Assembly: GCA_002729875.1 (NCBI GenBank)
Contig: PBZD01000003.1
Location: forward strand, 1-38,796
Origin: Chromatiales bacterium
Lineage (GTDB): Bacteria > Pseudomonadota > Gammaproteobacteria > Steroidobacterales > GCA-2729495
Length of the DNA: 38,796 nucleotides
Direction: 5' to 3'
Of the stretch, positions 19,829 through 28,596 are shown in pieces. The notes beneath the pieces were generated by a model. The model had not been told where the DNA came from. It saw nothing but the letters and a program-made list of their open reading frames with translations, and did not search any database. The position numbers were made by a program, and so were the translations under genes. Position 1 is the stretch's first letter. Each line of letters begins with the position of its first letter.

Positions 19829-20365
19829 ATGTTAAGTCCTGATTCATACCAGAATATGTTTGATAATTCGCGTCCGGTGGTTATTGCTGGCAGTGAAGGC
19901 AACGTTATTGCCCAGAATAAATCCGCCAAGCGATTGCTGGGGTCGGGAACCGGTAAATATTGCTGGGATCTCATGGGCTCACTCGAAAACACTGATAATT
20001 TGCCGTGTCGTGAAGGATGCGTAGTCAAACTATTGTCAGTTGGTAAGGATTACACCCTGAATGCCGAGATCAAGCTGGGGGGCCAGCGTAACCAGCTCAG
20101 CTGTGTCCCGGTAAGCGGGATGGTGGTCTGTACCTTAAGCCATGTGGGCAATGATGCGCCGAAAGCCTGGCAGATTCTGAGTCCTCGCGAACAAGACATA
20201 CTGACGCTGCTTGCTGAAGGGCAAACCACTTCATCTGTAGCGGCTCATCTGGGCCTTAGCCAGTCCACGGTGCGAACGCATGTTGAGAGGATGCGCAGCA
20301 AGCTCAGCGTTGCTACCCGTGCAGCAATAGTGGCAGAAGGTTTCCGCCTTGGCTATCTGGATTAG
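19829..20365 (+). CDS. PAS-like sensor with LuxR-type DNA-binding domain
   Basis: The protein has 178 residues from ATG at 19829. Residues about 8-90 look like a small PAS fold (SRPVVIAGSEGNVIAQNKSA). Residues about 115-178 are a LuxR/GerE helix-turn-helix with LSPREQDILTLLAEGQTTSS and STVRTHVERMRSKL. Three cysteines, Cys45 (YCWDLMG), Cys60 and Cys64 (PCREGC), sit in the PAS part, an arrangement I associate with a family of small PAS-LuxR regulators. They could bind a metal or Fe-S cluster or act as a thiol switch; this is inference. The nitric oxide reductase gene follows 117 bases downstream on the same strand, and both genes carry the same upstream box, so it is probably the regulator of that gene and of itself. 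Confidence 0.82.
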   Translation: MLSPDSYQNMFDNSRPVVIAGSEGNVIAQNKSAKRLLGSGTGKYCWDLMGSLENTDNLPCREGCVVKLLSVGKDYTLNAEIKLGGQRNQLSCVPVSGMVVCTLSHVGNDAPKAWQILSPREQDILTLLAEGQTTSSVAAHLGLSQSTVRTHVERMRSKLSVATRAAIVAEGFRLGYLD

Positions 20366-20410
20366 TTGGCGGTGTAGGTCATTTGGCGGACGCGAATGAA
20401 CCTGATTTTC

Positions 20411-20430
20411 AATTACAATTGTAAATTATA
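20411..20430 (+). promoter_or_regulatory. Candidate operator before the nitric oxide reductase gene
   Basis: The perfect 12-bp palindrome TTACAATTGTAA (20413-20424) overlaps TTGTAAATTAT (20419-20429), which is identical to the box upstream of the PAS-LuxR gene. It lies 54 bases before the start codon. It does not match the FNR/DNR, NsrR or NorR consensus sequences as I know them. Confidence 0.5.
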
Positions 20431-20482
20431 AAGTGAACCGTAGAGATATGCTTTGGCGGTCGCTATTTCAAGGAGCCTGATA

Positions 20483-22885
20483 ATGAGTAATGCAAATCAA
20501 CAAAACTTGGCATTATGGCTGGTAAATAAGAAAAACTGGTTAACCCATTTTTTGATTGTTGCCACTATATGTATTGCCGGTCTTATCTATCTTGGTGGGG
20601 CGACATATACCGGGGCTCCGCCACTGGTTGATTATGTATCGGCCACCGGCGAAACAGTGATTTCCCAACAGCAAATCAAACGCGGACAGGAACTGTTTCA
20701 CATCAGAGGCCTGATGAGCTACGGCTCATTCTGGGGTGATGGTGCTGAACGAGGGCCGGATTTCACCGCCGATGCTTTACATCGGACTGTCATTGGTATG
20801 AGAGGCTTCTATGCTCAGGAAAAGGAGAATAGCGGCGTAGTTTTGGACAAGCATGATCATGGCGCTATCGCATCGCGGGTGAAGCTAGAGGTTCATGAGA
20901 ATACATACGATGAGAACGCCGGGATTATTCATATTAATGATGCCCAGATTCAGGCCTTTAATGACCTGAATGATCATTACACGCAGATGTTTACTAATCC
21001 TGACTACACGCAATGTTATCGTGACTGCGCTAACCCTTCGAATGAAGCGTTTTTGCCGTCTGGTCATATTTCTGATCCGGATGACCTGCGAGCTTTATCA
21101 GCATTCTTCTTCTGGGGCGGTTGGGTTGCCTCGACGAATCGACCGGGTGAGAACTATAGTTATACGCATAACTGGCCGGGCGATAAGGATGCCGGTAACA
21201 GTCCTACAGCGGCAACGTTCTTCTGGAGTGTGTTCTCAATTTTTGCTCTCTTTGTTGGCGTCATGGTAGTCCTGTACGCCTACGGCCAAATGAAAGAACA
21301 GCCGGTTGATGTGTTTGACTCGTCCACCAGGAATGGCGGTCAGTCACTTACTACGTATGACCTTGAAAATGAATATGTCCGTCCTACACAGCGGGCTACG
21401 TATAAGTTCTTTGTGCTGGCCGTTATCGTATTCGGGGTGCAGATTATTGGCGGTGTTATTGCGGCCACGGACTTTATCCGTCCTGGCGGCGTTTCGTTGA
21501 ATGATATTATCCCCTTCCAGGTTGCTCGGAGTTACCATACTCTGTTGCAAATTTTCTGGTTCTTTATGTGTTGGGTCGGTTATACGATCTTTTTCCTGCC
21601 CAGGATTTCAAAAGTTCCGCCTGGCCAGAAGGCCCTGATCAACCTGCTGTTTGTTCTGTGTGTTGTCACAGGCGGCGGCGCGCTGGTTGGAATTTACATG
21701 GGTCAGACAGGTATGTTGAGCGACAGCATGTCATACTGGTTTGGTAGCCAGGGCTGGGAATTCATGGAACTTGGTCGATTCTTCCAGTTCACCTTGCTGG
21801 CTGCATTTGCCCTGTGGATTGGAATCATTTACCGCGCTGTCAAGCCATGGCTGACCCGAAGGAATCTGTGGTCAGTTCCATCATGGTTGCTTTATGGCAG
21901 TGGCATCATGGTGATGTTCCTGTTCTTCGGACTGTTAGTGCAACCAGAGATGAATTTTGCTATCTCTGATTATTGGCGCTGGATGGTCGTGCATATGTGG
22001 GTTGAGGTCACTTTTGAAGTGTTCACGACCGTTATCGTCGGTTACATGCTCGTGCAGATGGGCCTGATCACCCGGATGATGGCGGAGCGGGTTATCTTCC
22101 TTGCTGTGATGCTTTTCCTTATCACTGCAACGATCGGTATTTCCCATAACTTCTACTGGATTGCCAAGCCGACCGGTATCATTGCTCTTGGTAGCGTGTT
22201 CTCCACCCTGCAAGTATTGCCGCTGCTCCTGCTGACGCTGGATGCATGGCAGATGCGACAGGAAGGACTCACGGCTAATAAGAACGTGGTTGAAGGAAAA
22301 CAGACCATCGTGATGGAAGGAGTCTGGTTATTTATCCTTGGCGTTAATTTCTGGAATATTTTCGGAGCTGGGGTATTTGGCTCGGTCGTTAACCTGCCGA
22401 TCGTCAACTACTATGAGCATGCAACCTACCTTACCGGCAATCATGCTCATGCGGCCATGTTTGGTGTCAAAGGAAACATTGCACTGGGCGGAATGTTGTT
22501 CTGCTGCCAGCACTTGTTCCATAAATCAGCCTGGAATCCGAAGCTGGTGCGCACATCTTTCTGGTCTTTGAATATTGGCCTGGTACTGATGATGTTTCTG
22601 GATCTGTTCCCGGTCGGTCTGTACCAGACCTGGATCGCATACACTGAAGGTACCTGGTATGCCCGTTCATCAGAAATCGTAACGGGTCCTGTGTTCTCGT
22701 TCCTGACCTACTGCCGCACAATCGGTGGTGCCGTGTTCATCTGGGGCGGCTTGCTGCCACTGATGTGGTTCATCCTTTCCCGTGGCTTCAAGCTGCGTCG
22801 TAAGGAAGAAGAGGTTGAGCAGGGTGAATGGACGGTTTACGAAAGTGAGTGGGCTGAGCAGAACAACCCATCTCTGGGAGGTTAG
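20483..22885 (+). CDS. norB: Quinol-dependent nitric oxide reductase (qNOR, single-subunit NorB/NorZ)
   Basis: The 800-residue inner-membrane heme-copper-family enzyme reduces two NO to N2O with electrons from quinol. ATG at 20483 follows AAGGAG; a longer frame from 20453 is not needed. The N-terminal part has one membrane helix and a periplasmic domain typical of qNOR (GQELFHIRGLMSYGSFWGDG), which replaces the NorC cytochrome. The NorB-like core follows: RSYHTLLQIFWFF, MVVHMWVEVTFEVFTT (metal-ligand His with Glu), GISHNFYWIAKP and GNHAHAAMFGVKGN contain the heme and Fe_B histidines. Length and domain order fit qNOR rather than cNOR. No denitrification genes adjoin it, so detoxification of NO is more likely than respiration. 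Regulation is probably by the adjacent PAS-LuxR protein. Confidence 0.95.
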   Translation: MSNANQQNLALWLVNKKNWLTHFLIVATICIAGLIYLGGATYTGAPPLVDYVSATGETVISQQQIKRGQELFHIRGLMSYGSFWGDGAERGPDFTADALHRTVIGMRGFYAQEKENSGVVLDKHDHGAIASRVKLEVHENTYDENAGIIHINDAQIQAFNDLNDHYTQMFTNPDYTQCYRDCANPSNEAFLPSGHISDPDDLRALSAFFFWGGWVASTNRPGENYSYTHNWPGDKDAGNSPTAATFFWSVFSIFALFVGVMVVLYAYGQMKEQPVDVFDSSTRNGGQSLTTYDLENEYVRPTQRATYKFFVLAVIVFGVQIIGGVIAATDFIRPGGVSLNDIIPFQVARSYHTLLQIFWFFMCWVGYTIFFLPRISKVPPGQKALINLLFVLCVVTGGGALVGIYMGQTGMLSDSMSYWFGSQGWEFMELGRFFQFTLLAAFALWIGIIYRAVKPWLTRRNLWSVPSWLLYGSGIMVMFLFFGLLVQPEMNFAISDYWRWMVVHMWVEVTFEVFTTVIVGYMLVQMGLITRMMAERVIFLAVMLFLITATIGISHNFYWIAKPTGIIALGSVFSTLQVLPLLLLTLDAWQMRQEGLTANKNVVEGKQTIVMEGVWLFILGVNFWNIFGAGVFGSVVNLPIVNYYEHATYLTGNHAHAAMFGVKGNIALGGMLFCCQHLFHKSAWNPKLVRTSFWSLNIGLVLMMFLDLFPVGLYQTWIAYTEGTWYARSSEIVTGPVFSFLTYCRTIGGAVFIWGGLLPLMWFILSRGFKLRRKEEEVEQGEWTVYESEWAEQNNPSLGG

Positions 22886-22937
22886 AAGCACAGCTACTAA
22901 CAAGACCCTGTTGTTTTGGGGTCTAATGTAAAACCAA

Positions 22938-22998
22938 GGGCCCTGTAGGGAGTCATTCAACCAGGTTGACTGACGCTCTGCAGGGCCCGCTTCTTTAT
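22938..22998 (+). terminator. Terminator of the nitric oxide reductase gene
   Basis: An 18-bp stem pairs GGGCCCTGTAGGGAGTCA (22938-22955) with TGACGCTCTGCAGGGCCC (22971-22988), with two G-U pairs, one mismatch and a 15-base loop. It is followed by CGCTTCTTTAT. It lies 52 bases after the stop codon in an otherwise gene-free 319-base stretch. Confidence 0.75.
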
Positions 22999-23204
22999 AT
23001 CAGTCATATTCAGTGTTATGAATGGTGAGGGATTGGTCAGGATCACTGCTTCAGGCAAAAAATGGTGAAAATCCATATTTAGAACACCCAAGGCCGGGAT
23101 AAGTAACGATATAATCCTGTAATTGCATTTATACGCTGGCCCTTAGATCTGCTGTAAGCGCTGATGGCCAGAAAACCGTCCGATGAAATTATTGGAGATG
23201 AGCA

Positions 23205-23885
23205 GTGAATATTTTTGACAATCAATGCATTCTCCGTAAGTTATGTATTGCCATTATTTTCAGTAACCTACTGATATTTCTCTCAATGGCAGCAATGGCT
23301 GAAACCACGGTTGCAAAAAATCCGTCGGTAGTAGAAGAAAATAAACCAGGTTCGGTTGCGGTGGCGGTAAGTGGTGCTTCCGCCGGTATTACAACGGATT
23401 ATTTTGAGCAGGCCGCGATTGATGCGATTAAATCCAGCGGTATTTTCTCCGCTGTTGATAATTCAGGAAAAACTGAAATAATCATGCCGATGATTCGTGC
23501 AGATGGAACGTTCTCCAATCATGAAATCAGCAGTTTAACCCCATATTTTCTTAATATTCGGGTCATTAAAGTTGCTACACCGTCATTTAGTTTACGCATG
23601 ACAGTTAACATGAATACGGTCTGGACACTTCATCGTACTGCGGATAAAACTGAATTGTTGCATGAAAATATCCACTCAACTTATACCGGGGGATTTTTCG
23701 AAGGCGGGTTTCGCGGTGCCAACCGAGTGCTTGTAGCGATGCAGGGTGCTGCGCGGGAAAGTATTCGTATTGGCATAGGCGTGCTTGATTCCTTGGATTT
23801 TGCGCGAGTGGAGATTCAAACTGAACAAGTTGAGTCGGATAATTCAGACTCTGCAGAACAGGCGCCCGGGGCAATAGCTGAATAA
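23205..23885 (+). CDS. Exported protein of unknown function
   Basis: The protein has 226 residues. GTG at 23205 follows GGAG by nine bases. A signal peptide (hydrophobic residues about 12-31, ending AAMAET) indicates export to the periplasm or outer membrane. The mature part is mixed alpha/beta (EQAAIDAIKSSGIFSAVDNSG, YFLNIRVIKVATPSFSLRMT) with a glycine-rich stretch GGFFEGGFRGANRVL and an acidic C-terminus. The order 'helix - strand - lipoprotein-like beta pattern' recalls periplasmic proteins of the LptE/DUF4136 style, but I do not recognise a family. It is followed after 23 bases by a small membrane protein. Confidence 0.7.
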   Translation: MNIFDNQCILRKLCIAIIFSNLLIFLSMAAMAETTVAKNPSVVEENKPGSVAVAVSGASAGITTDYFEQAAIDAIKSSGIFSAVDNSGKTEIIMPMIRADGTFSNHEISSLTPYFLNIRVIKVATPSFSLRMTVNMNTVWTLHRTADKTELLHENIHSTYTGGFFEGGFRGANRVLVAMQGAARESIRIGIGVLDSLDFARVEIQTEQVESDNSDSAEQAPGAIAE

Positions 23886-23908
23886 TTCTTCTTACGGAGA
23901 TTATCGTT

Positions 23909-24340
23909 ATGAGTTTTTCTCCATTAATTGGTTTGTTGCATATTGGTACGGCTATAGCGCTTGGTTTCCTGGCGCTTGTTTCCATTTGGATTGCTGTATT
24001 GACGGCGGTTAATCCGGGTGTTGATCAGGCCAACAAGAACCTGATCAAAAGAGCCAACATTGTCGGGCTTTTTGAAAATATCGTGGCAGTAATTTTGACC
24101 CTTACGGGAGTTATCGCCGCAATCCTTGGTTCATGGTCATTTTCAGAGCTCTGGTTGTGGCTGAGCCTGATGATTATGGCCTTTTATAGCGCCGCGCTTA
24201 TGTTTGTTACCAAGCCGGCTCGGTTAGTTGTGGCGAAAGATGGTAGTGCAATTAAAGCAGGTATGCAGATTATTCTGCAGACTGGTCATTTTCTGCTGGT
24301 TGTTGTTGCGTATTTCTTAATGTTGCTGAAACCGCATTAA
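23909..24340 (+). CDS. Small integral membrane protein of unknown function
   Basis: The 143-residue protein has four predicted membrane helices (residues about 5-33, 50-72, 78-100 and 116-139). The basic loop NKNLIKRANIV follows helix 1. No catalytic motif is visible. It is co-directional with the preceding exported protein at a 23-base gap and follows an ACGGAG ribosome binding site, so the pair is probably one operon. Confidence 0.7.
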   Translation: MSFSPLIGLLHIGTAIALGFLALVSIWIAVLTAVNPGVDQANKNLIKRANIVGLFENIVAVILTLTGVIAAILGSWSFSELWLWLSLMIMAFYSAALMFVTKPARLVVAKDGSAIKAGMQIILQTGHFLLVVVAYFLMLLKPH

Positions 24341-24775
24341 CATCATGATGTATACAAGCTGCGATCAGGTTGCCCGGTCGCGCAAATAGTCTTTGACGAA
24401 CTCGCAAACGGACTCATAAGCTACCAATGTCATATAACGGCATGTGCGTCATGATCCCGAGCATAAGCAAAAGAAATTTTTACGGCATTATCGATAGCCT
24501 GTGTACCAGGTAACAGCCGGGGGATCCTGATTTCTTCAGGCATCCGGGGTTTCATTTTTTGGCTCTTTTCGTAAGCAAAGTTACCATTGGCAGGTCTGTG
24601 TTAACGATTGGTGAGATCTCTTGCGCAGCCGGACTTTGAGGAACTGAATGGTCTCCGCGCCAGGCCTTCAGGTTCATTGATCAGGTTCGACAGGGAGGTA
24701 TACAAGCCCGGAAGCTGAATCATCTATAATCCGCATCCAGGCATAATATATGTCCAGTCTGCCAGGTCTGAATAC
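24341..24775. other. Gene-free stretch with possible decayed coding remnants
   Basis: In reverse, broken frames read FAYEKSQKMKPRMPEEIRIP, then IDNAVKISFAYARDHDAHAV, a stop, and in another frame MTLVAYESVCEFVKDYLRDR. These look like protein but are interrupted, and no family is recognised. Near the right end, TTCATTGATCAGGTTCGACAG lies close to the patatin start. No intact gene is supported. Confidence 0.3.
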
Positions 24776-25693
24776 TTGAATAGTACAATTTTTAAACCAA
24801 AAATCGGACTTGCCCTGGGATCAGGTGCTTCACGCGGTTGGTCACATATTGGCGTGATCAAGGCGTTATCCAGGGAAGGCATCGAGCCCGATATTGTCTG
24901 CGGCACGTCGGTTGGCGCCATTATTGGCGGCGCATACGTTACCGGCAACCTGGAGAAACTTGAAAATTGGGTTCTTGGCTCAACGCGTAGTGATGTGCTC
25001 AGGTTTTTCGATATCAGCATCTCTCAATCCGGTTTTGTCGATACAAAACGATTGAATTGGTTTCTGGACAGTTATGTAGCTGCTGCTGACCAATATATCG
25101 AAAACATGCCAAAGAAGTTTGGAACCGTGTCAACTGACCTTGATACAGGTCATGAGGTCTGGTTTACGGAAGGCAGACTTGCTGATGCGGTTCGGGCCTC
25201 GATGGCATTGCCGGGACTGTTTCCAGCGGTGCATCACAATCAGCGCCGGGTGGTTGATGGCGGCCTGGTTAATCCTGTGCCGGTTAGCACATGTCGTGCC
25301 TTGGGAGCGGACATTGTAATTGCTGTCAACCTGAATTCAGGCATGATTGGCAAACACAAGAATGAAATGCAGGAAGAGAATCCCCAGGATAATACGGGTG
25401 TATTGGGCAACATAAAGCAACAGGCGAAGGAATATTCAAATTCCTTCTTTCGAAGTCGCAGTGATATAGATGAGTCCCCCAGCTTATTCTATTCAATTGC
25501 CAACTCCATCTATATTGTTCAGGACAGGATTACGAGAAGCCGACTTGCTGGCGATCCGGCTGAAGTCCTGCTCTCACCTCAGCTCGCCCATATTGGCATG
25601 TTGGAGTTGCATCATGCTGCCGAGACAATTAAGGAAGGCGAAGATTGTGTGCACAAGGCGTTGGCTGAAATTCACCGGGTAATCGGAAGGTGA
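24776..25693 (+). CDS. Patatin-like phospholipase (RssA-type)
   Basis: The 305-residue serine lipid hydrolase has GSGASRGWSHIG (residues 15-26) as the oxyanion-hole segment. GTSVG (43-47) carries the nucleophile Ser45, and the catalytic Asp161 lies in VVDGGLVNPVP. All dyad elements are present, so it should be active on acyl-ester lipids in the cytosol or at the inner membrane. Its size is typical of bacterial RssA/NTE-like members. The start is TTG at 24776, with AGGT about eight bases upstream; no in-frame ATG exists nearby. It converges with a cytochrome c gene. Confidence 0.88.
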   Translation: MNSTIFKPKIGLALGSGASRGWSHIGVIKALSREGIEPDIVCGTSVGAIIGGAYVTGNLEKLENWVLGSTRSDVLRFFDISISQSGFVDTKRLNWFLDSYVAAADQYIENMPKKFGTVSTDLDTGHEVWFTEGRLADAVRASMALPGLFPAVHHNQRRVVDGGLVNPVPVSTCRALGADIVIAVNLNSGMIGKHKNEMQEENPQDNTGVLGNIKQQAKEYSNSFFRSRSDIDESPSLFYSIANSIYIVQDRITRSRLAGDPAEVLLSPQLAHIGMLELHHAAETIKEGEDCVHKALAEIHRVIGR

Positions 25694-25780
25694 ATCATAC
25701 ACAGCCTTTCAAACCATTGTGATGGTTTGGCTATAGTGTAAAGTAGCTGTGTATTGGCACATTCGTGTTTCAATTCTGTG

Positions 25781-25820
25781 AAGAAAATAACTAACAGCCG
25801 CTCACAGGAGCGGCTGTTAG
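25781..25820 (-). terminator. Intrinsic terminator of the small cytochrome c gene
   Basis: A perfect 13-bp stem CTAACAGCCGCTC/GAGCGGCTGTTAG with a four-base loop is followed, in the leftward direction, by TTATTTTCTT. It lies about 65 bases after the cytochrome stop and also separates it from the convergent patatin gene. Confidence 0.8.
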
Positions 25821-25884
25821 TCGGCGAACCGGTCAGGATTCGCTCGATGCCGGCACAGTTGGTTAAACCTGTTAAGTATTCAGA

Positions 25885-26193
25885 TTATAACCCTGTGTAA
25901 TAGGCAGCAAGATCCTCTATTTCCTTGTCAGTCAGAGATTTCGCCAGTGGCGCCATGGTTGGATCAGTTCTGTTCCCGGCTCGATAATCACTAAGGGCTT
26001 TGGCCAGATACTGCTCCTGCTGCCCGGCTAGATTTGGCCAGAGTGGATTCATGCTGACGCCATTAGGTCCGTGACAGGCCGCACAAAGTGTTTTGGCCTT
26101 GCCGGCGGCAGCCGCCGGGTCACCAGCCGTTGCTGCCGACATGTTTGTCAATGCTATCGCTACTACTGCGATTGTCCCAATACTCATTCTCAC
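25885..26193 (-). CDS. Small periplasmic cytochrome c (c4/c5-like, monoheme)
   Basis: The protein has 102 residues from GTG at 26193. This start follows GGAGGT with six bases of spacing and yields a normal signal peptide (MSIGTIAVVAIALTNMSAAT) ending ATAG. The mature part is a class I cytochrome c with CAACHG at residues 37-42 and a distal methionine in DPTMAPLAKSLT (about Met80). A longer frame reaching 26361 has an implausible N-terminus and no ribosome binding site. The function is periplasmic electron transfer, for example to a terminal oxidase or reductase. No redox enzyme adjoins it. Confidence 0.88.
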   Translation of the reverse strand: MRMSIGTIAVVAIALTNMSAATAGDPAAAAGKAKTLCAACHGPNGVSMNPLWPNLAGQQEQYLAKALSDYRAGNRTDPTMAPLAKSLTDKEIEDLAAYYTGL

Positions 26194-26802
26194 TTTTGCA
26201 CCTCCAGTGCTTGCTATATCAAATAATCCGGGAGTGACAGGTAAAGTTGTCGTTCCCGCTGTTGCCAGGTCTCCAACAAAGTTAATCGGACGTTTCCCGG
26301 TGTGTCCGATAGTAAGCGGAGTCCAATTCAGCATCATTGACGCCACCACGTTTCCCGGCATTTTGATGGCGTAATATTGCAGAAATCTCCCTCAACCTTA
26401 TAAATTTCCCGCGCATGATCTTATCAGCCTGTCGAGCCGGTTTTGGCGCCCCTTGGGAGCCGTCGTTTGCGGGCATAAGCCCTGGCGTGGGCCAGAAGAT
26501 TTACAATTCTCATAAGATTTTTTTGGTATGTCGTCATCGTCAACGAAATTATTAATAGTGATACGACGCTACGAGTTGAGTGCCAAGATAGATCAGGGCA
26601 CTGAAAGCATAGTTCGCAAAAAATGTAATATGCAAATTTATGGAATTAAAATTTATGGCGAGGAACTCGCGACCTAAATATATAATAACTATGCATTAAT
26701 AGGATTGCAATGGCCCGATCATGGTTAAACGGTTGCCGGTTAAGTGTCGGCGGATCTTGCCGACCGGGCGGGGCCACAGCGGGGCAAATATAAACTGTCT
26801 GA
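26194..26802. other. Gene-free stretch upstream of the small cytochrome gene
   Basis: A stretch of 609 bases, markedly AT-rich between about 26500 and 26700. It must contain the cytochrome promoter, read leftward. A hairpin GTCGGC-GGATCTT-GCCGAC (26746-26764) lies just after the isochorismatase-like gene, with no T-run. The overlapping open frames have no recognisable product. Confidence 0.4.
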
Positions 26803-27516
26803 CTAGAATTCACAGCCGCGAGCTGCGCGGATCGGGCGGCATCCCGGATGATCATGCAACCACTCACGGATCTTTGATACCGGTTCGATATCGGCATATT
26901 TGAGCATCAGGTCGCACAGGTTTGCGAAATGCGGTATCTCATGTTTGTCCGCGACACACTCCTCGGCGACGATGGTGCGAAATCCATACGACAGCGCTGC
27001 GACAGCGCTGGCCCGGATGCATCCCGAGGTGCTGCCGCCAGTCAAAATGACGGTATCTGCCTGGTGCCAGATCAACAGCGACAGGATCGGCGTATCGTGA
27101 AATACGCTTGCCATACGTTTGTTGATCACGGCATCAGCAGCTTTATCAATCTGCAGGCGCGGGTCAAGTTCGGCTCGCGGGTCACCGATTTTGATGTTTT
27201 GCAGTGAATCCGGTGTGTTTGTACGTGTTCCCCAGGTACCCGCATCATCGGCATTATCCATATATGCAACATGGGTCCAGATCACCGGCATATTTTTGGT
27301 GCGCGCCAGTGCGGATATCTCATTGATGTAATCGATCTGTTGCGGGTTGGTTTGATAGGCGGTTTTGAACGCATCGATATCGGTATAGGCTCGCTGCAGA
27401 TCGACGTTGATGACAGCAGCCTTGGCGCCGAACCCGAACCTTGCGCGATTGGGGTTGCTCTTGACCTGTTCCCAGTATTGCCTGGCAGTCAGATCTGATG
27501 TTTCCATGATGGGCAT
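26803..27516 (-). CDS. Isochorismatase-like (cysteine) hydrolase
   Basis: The 237-residue protein of the isochorismatase/N-carbamoylsarcosine amidohydrolase family carries the catalytic triad Asp39 (INVDLQRAY), Lys133 (VINKRMASVF) and Cys166 (GGSTSGCIRASA). The cis-peptide segment GGSTSGC is also present. The expected chemistry is hydrolysis of an amide or ureido bond. Length and the N-terminal 30-residue extension resemble N-carbamoylsarcosine amidase rather than the shorter nicotinamidases. The ATG at 27516 follows GAGG. It stands alone, so the substrate is unknown. Confidence 0.85.
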   Translation of the reverse strand: MPIMETSDLTARQYWEQVKSNPNRARFGFGAKAAVINVDLQRAYTDIDAFKTAYQTNPQQIDYINEISALARTKNMPVIWTHVAYMDNADDAGTWGTRTNTPDSLQNIKIGDPRAELDPRLQIDKAADAVINKRMASVFHDTPILSLLIWHQADTVILTGGSTSGCIRASAVAALSYGFRTIVAEECVADKHEIPHFANLCDLMLKYADIEPVSKIREWLHDHPGCRPIRAARGCEF

Positions 27517-27558
27517 GTTGCGGGTACCTCAGGAAGAACCGTTAAATTGATAGGTTAA

Positions 27559-28473
27559 CTAATTCTCACTCATCTGATTTAGATTACCAAATGTATTGAT
27601 AAACTCTACCGGTTGTTCATTTCCGGATCTGCTGACTCCCGCTTCAGTAAACGGGTAGGGAGTTTTTTCCTTACTGCGGTCTATCTGTAGTCCGGAAAAA
27701 TCAAACCGGCTGGTGTCGGCAAGCTGACTCAATGCGATATTTTGCAGTGCACGAAAAATACTCGCGACCCGGTCAGGATCGACGCGTTCCCAGTCGGCGA
27801 GCATATGTTTGATTTTTTGCCGCTGCAGATTGGGCTGGGAACCACACAGATTGCAGGGAATGATCGGAAATGCCCTGATCGATGCGTATTGCTCAATATC
27901 CTGTTCACCACAATAGGCAAGTGGTCGAATGACAATGTTACGCTTGTCATCCGACAGGAGCTTGGGCGGCATCGCGGCCAGTTTGGAGCCAAAGAACATA
28001 TTCAAGAACAGTGTTTCGACAATATCGTCCCGGTGATGGCCCAGCGCAATCTTGTCTGCGCCTATCTTTTCGGCAAATGCGTACAGCGTCCCGCGCCGCA
28101 GGCGTGAGCACAAACCACATGAAGTCTTGCCCTCCGGGATTTTTTGCTTGACGACTGAATACGTGTCCTGTTCAACAATGTGGTATTCGATATTCAGTGA
28201 GTCAAGATACGCTGGTAGTACATCAGTCGGAAAGCCGGGTTGTTTCTGGTCCATGTTAACGGCCACGATTTCAAAATCGATTGGTGCATGGTTACGTAGA
28301 TTCATCAGGATATCGAGCAGCACGTGTGAATCCTTGCCGCCGGAAAGGCAGACCATGACCCGATCGCCGTCAGCTATCATCCGGTAATCAACGATTGCAT
28401 TGCCCACATTTCGTCTCAGTATTTTTTGCAGTTTGCTGCAGTCCATTCTTTGTTGCCTTGAAGGTGTATTCAT
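27559..28473 (-). CDS. ttcA: tRNA 2-thiocytidine biosynthesis protein TtcA
   Basis: This 304-residue Fe-S-dependent tRNA thiolase makes 2-thiocytidine at position 32 of certain tRNAs. SGGKDS (residues 44-49) is the ATP-binding PP-loop. CGLC (119-122) and the cysteine of CNLCGSQ (210) match the three cluster-binding cysteines of the family. [17 protein letters not shown] is a further signature. ATG at 28473 is chosen over the TTG nine bases upstream. It is cytosolic. A PAP2 gene lies upstream on the same strand at about 120 bases and is probably not functionally linked. Confidence 0.95.
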   Translation of the reverse strand: MNTPSRQQRMDCSKLQKILRRNVGNAIVDYRMIADGDRVMVCLSGGKDSHVLLDILMNLRNHAPIDFEIVAVNMDQKQPGFPTDVLPAYLDSLNIEYHIVEQDTYSVVKQKIPEGKTSCGLCSRLRRGTLYAFAEKIGADKIALGHHRDDIVETLFLNMFFGSKLAAMPPKLLSDDKRNIVIRPLAYCGEQDIEQYASIRAFPIIPCNLCGSQPNLQRQKIKHMLADWERVDPDRVASIFRALQNIALSQLADTSRFDFSGLQIDRSKEKTPYPFTEAGVSRSGNEQPVEFINTFGNLNQMSEN

Positions 28474-28596
28474 GGTGTGCAAGCCTTTGCCCGAATATGT
28501 TTATCTTGGTTGCAGCCGTGATCCGGCGCTAACGCGATCTCTTGTGCTGTGTCGTTCTCAATTGTCACATGTTGTCATCCCGGTTCAGGTCTCCGG

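Noticed and set aside
20453-20482. Longer start for the nitric oxide reductase
   Set aside because: AAGGAG lies inside this extension, correctly placed for ATG 20483, and the extra ten residues are not typical of qNOR.
26194-26361. N-terminal extension of the small cytochrome c to ATG 26361
   Set aside because: GGAGGT six bases before GTG 26193, with a normal signal peptide after it, is a much better start; the extension would bury the signal peptide.
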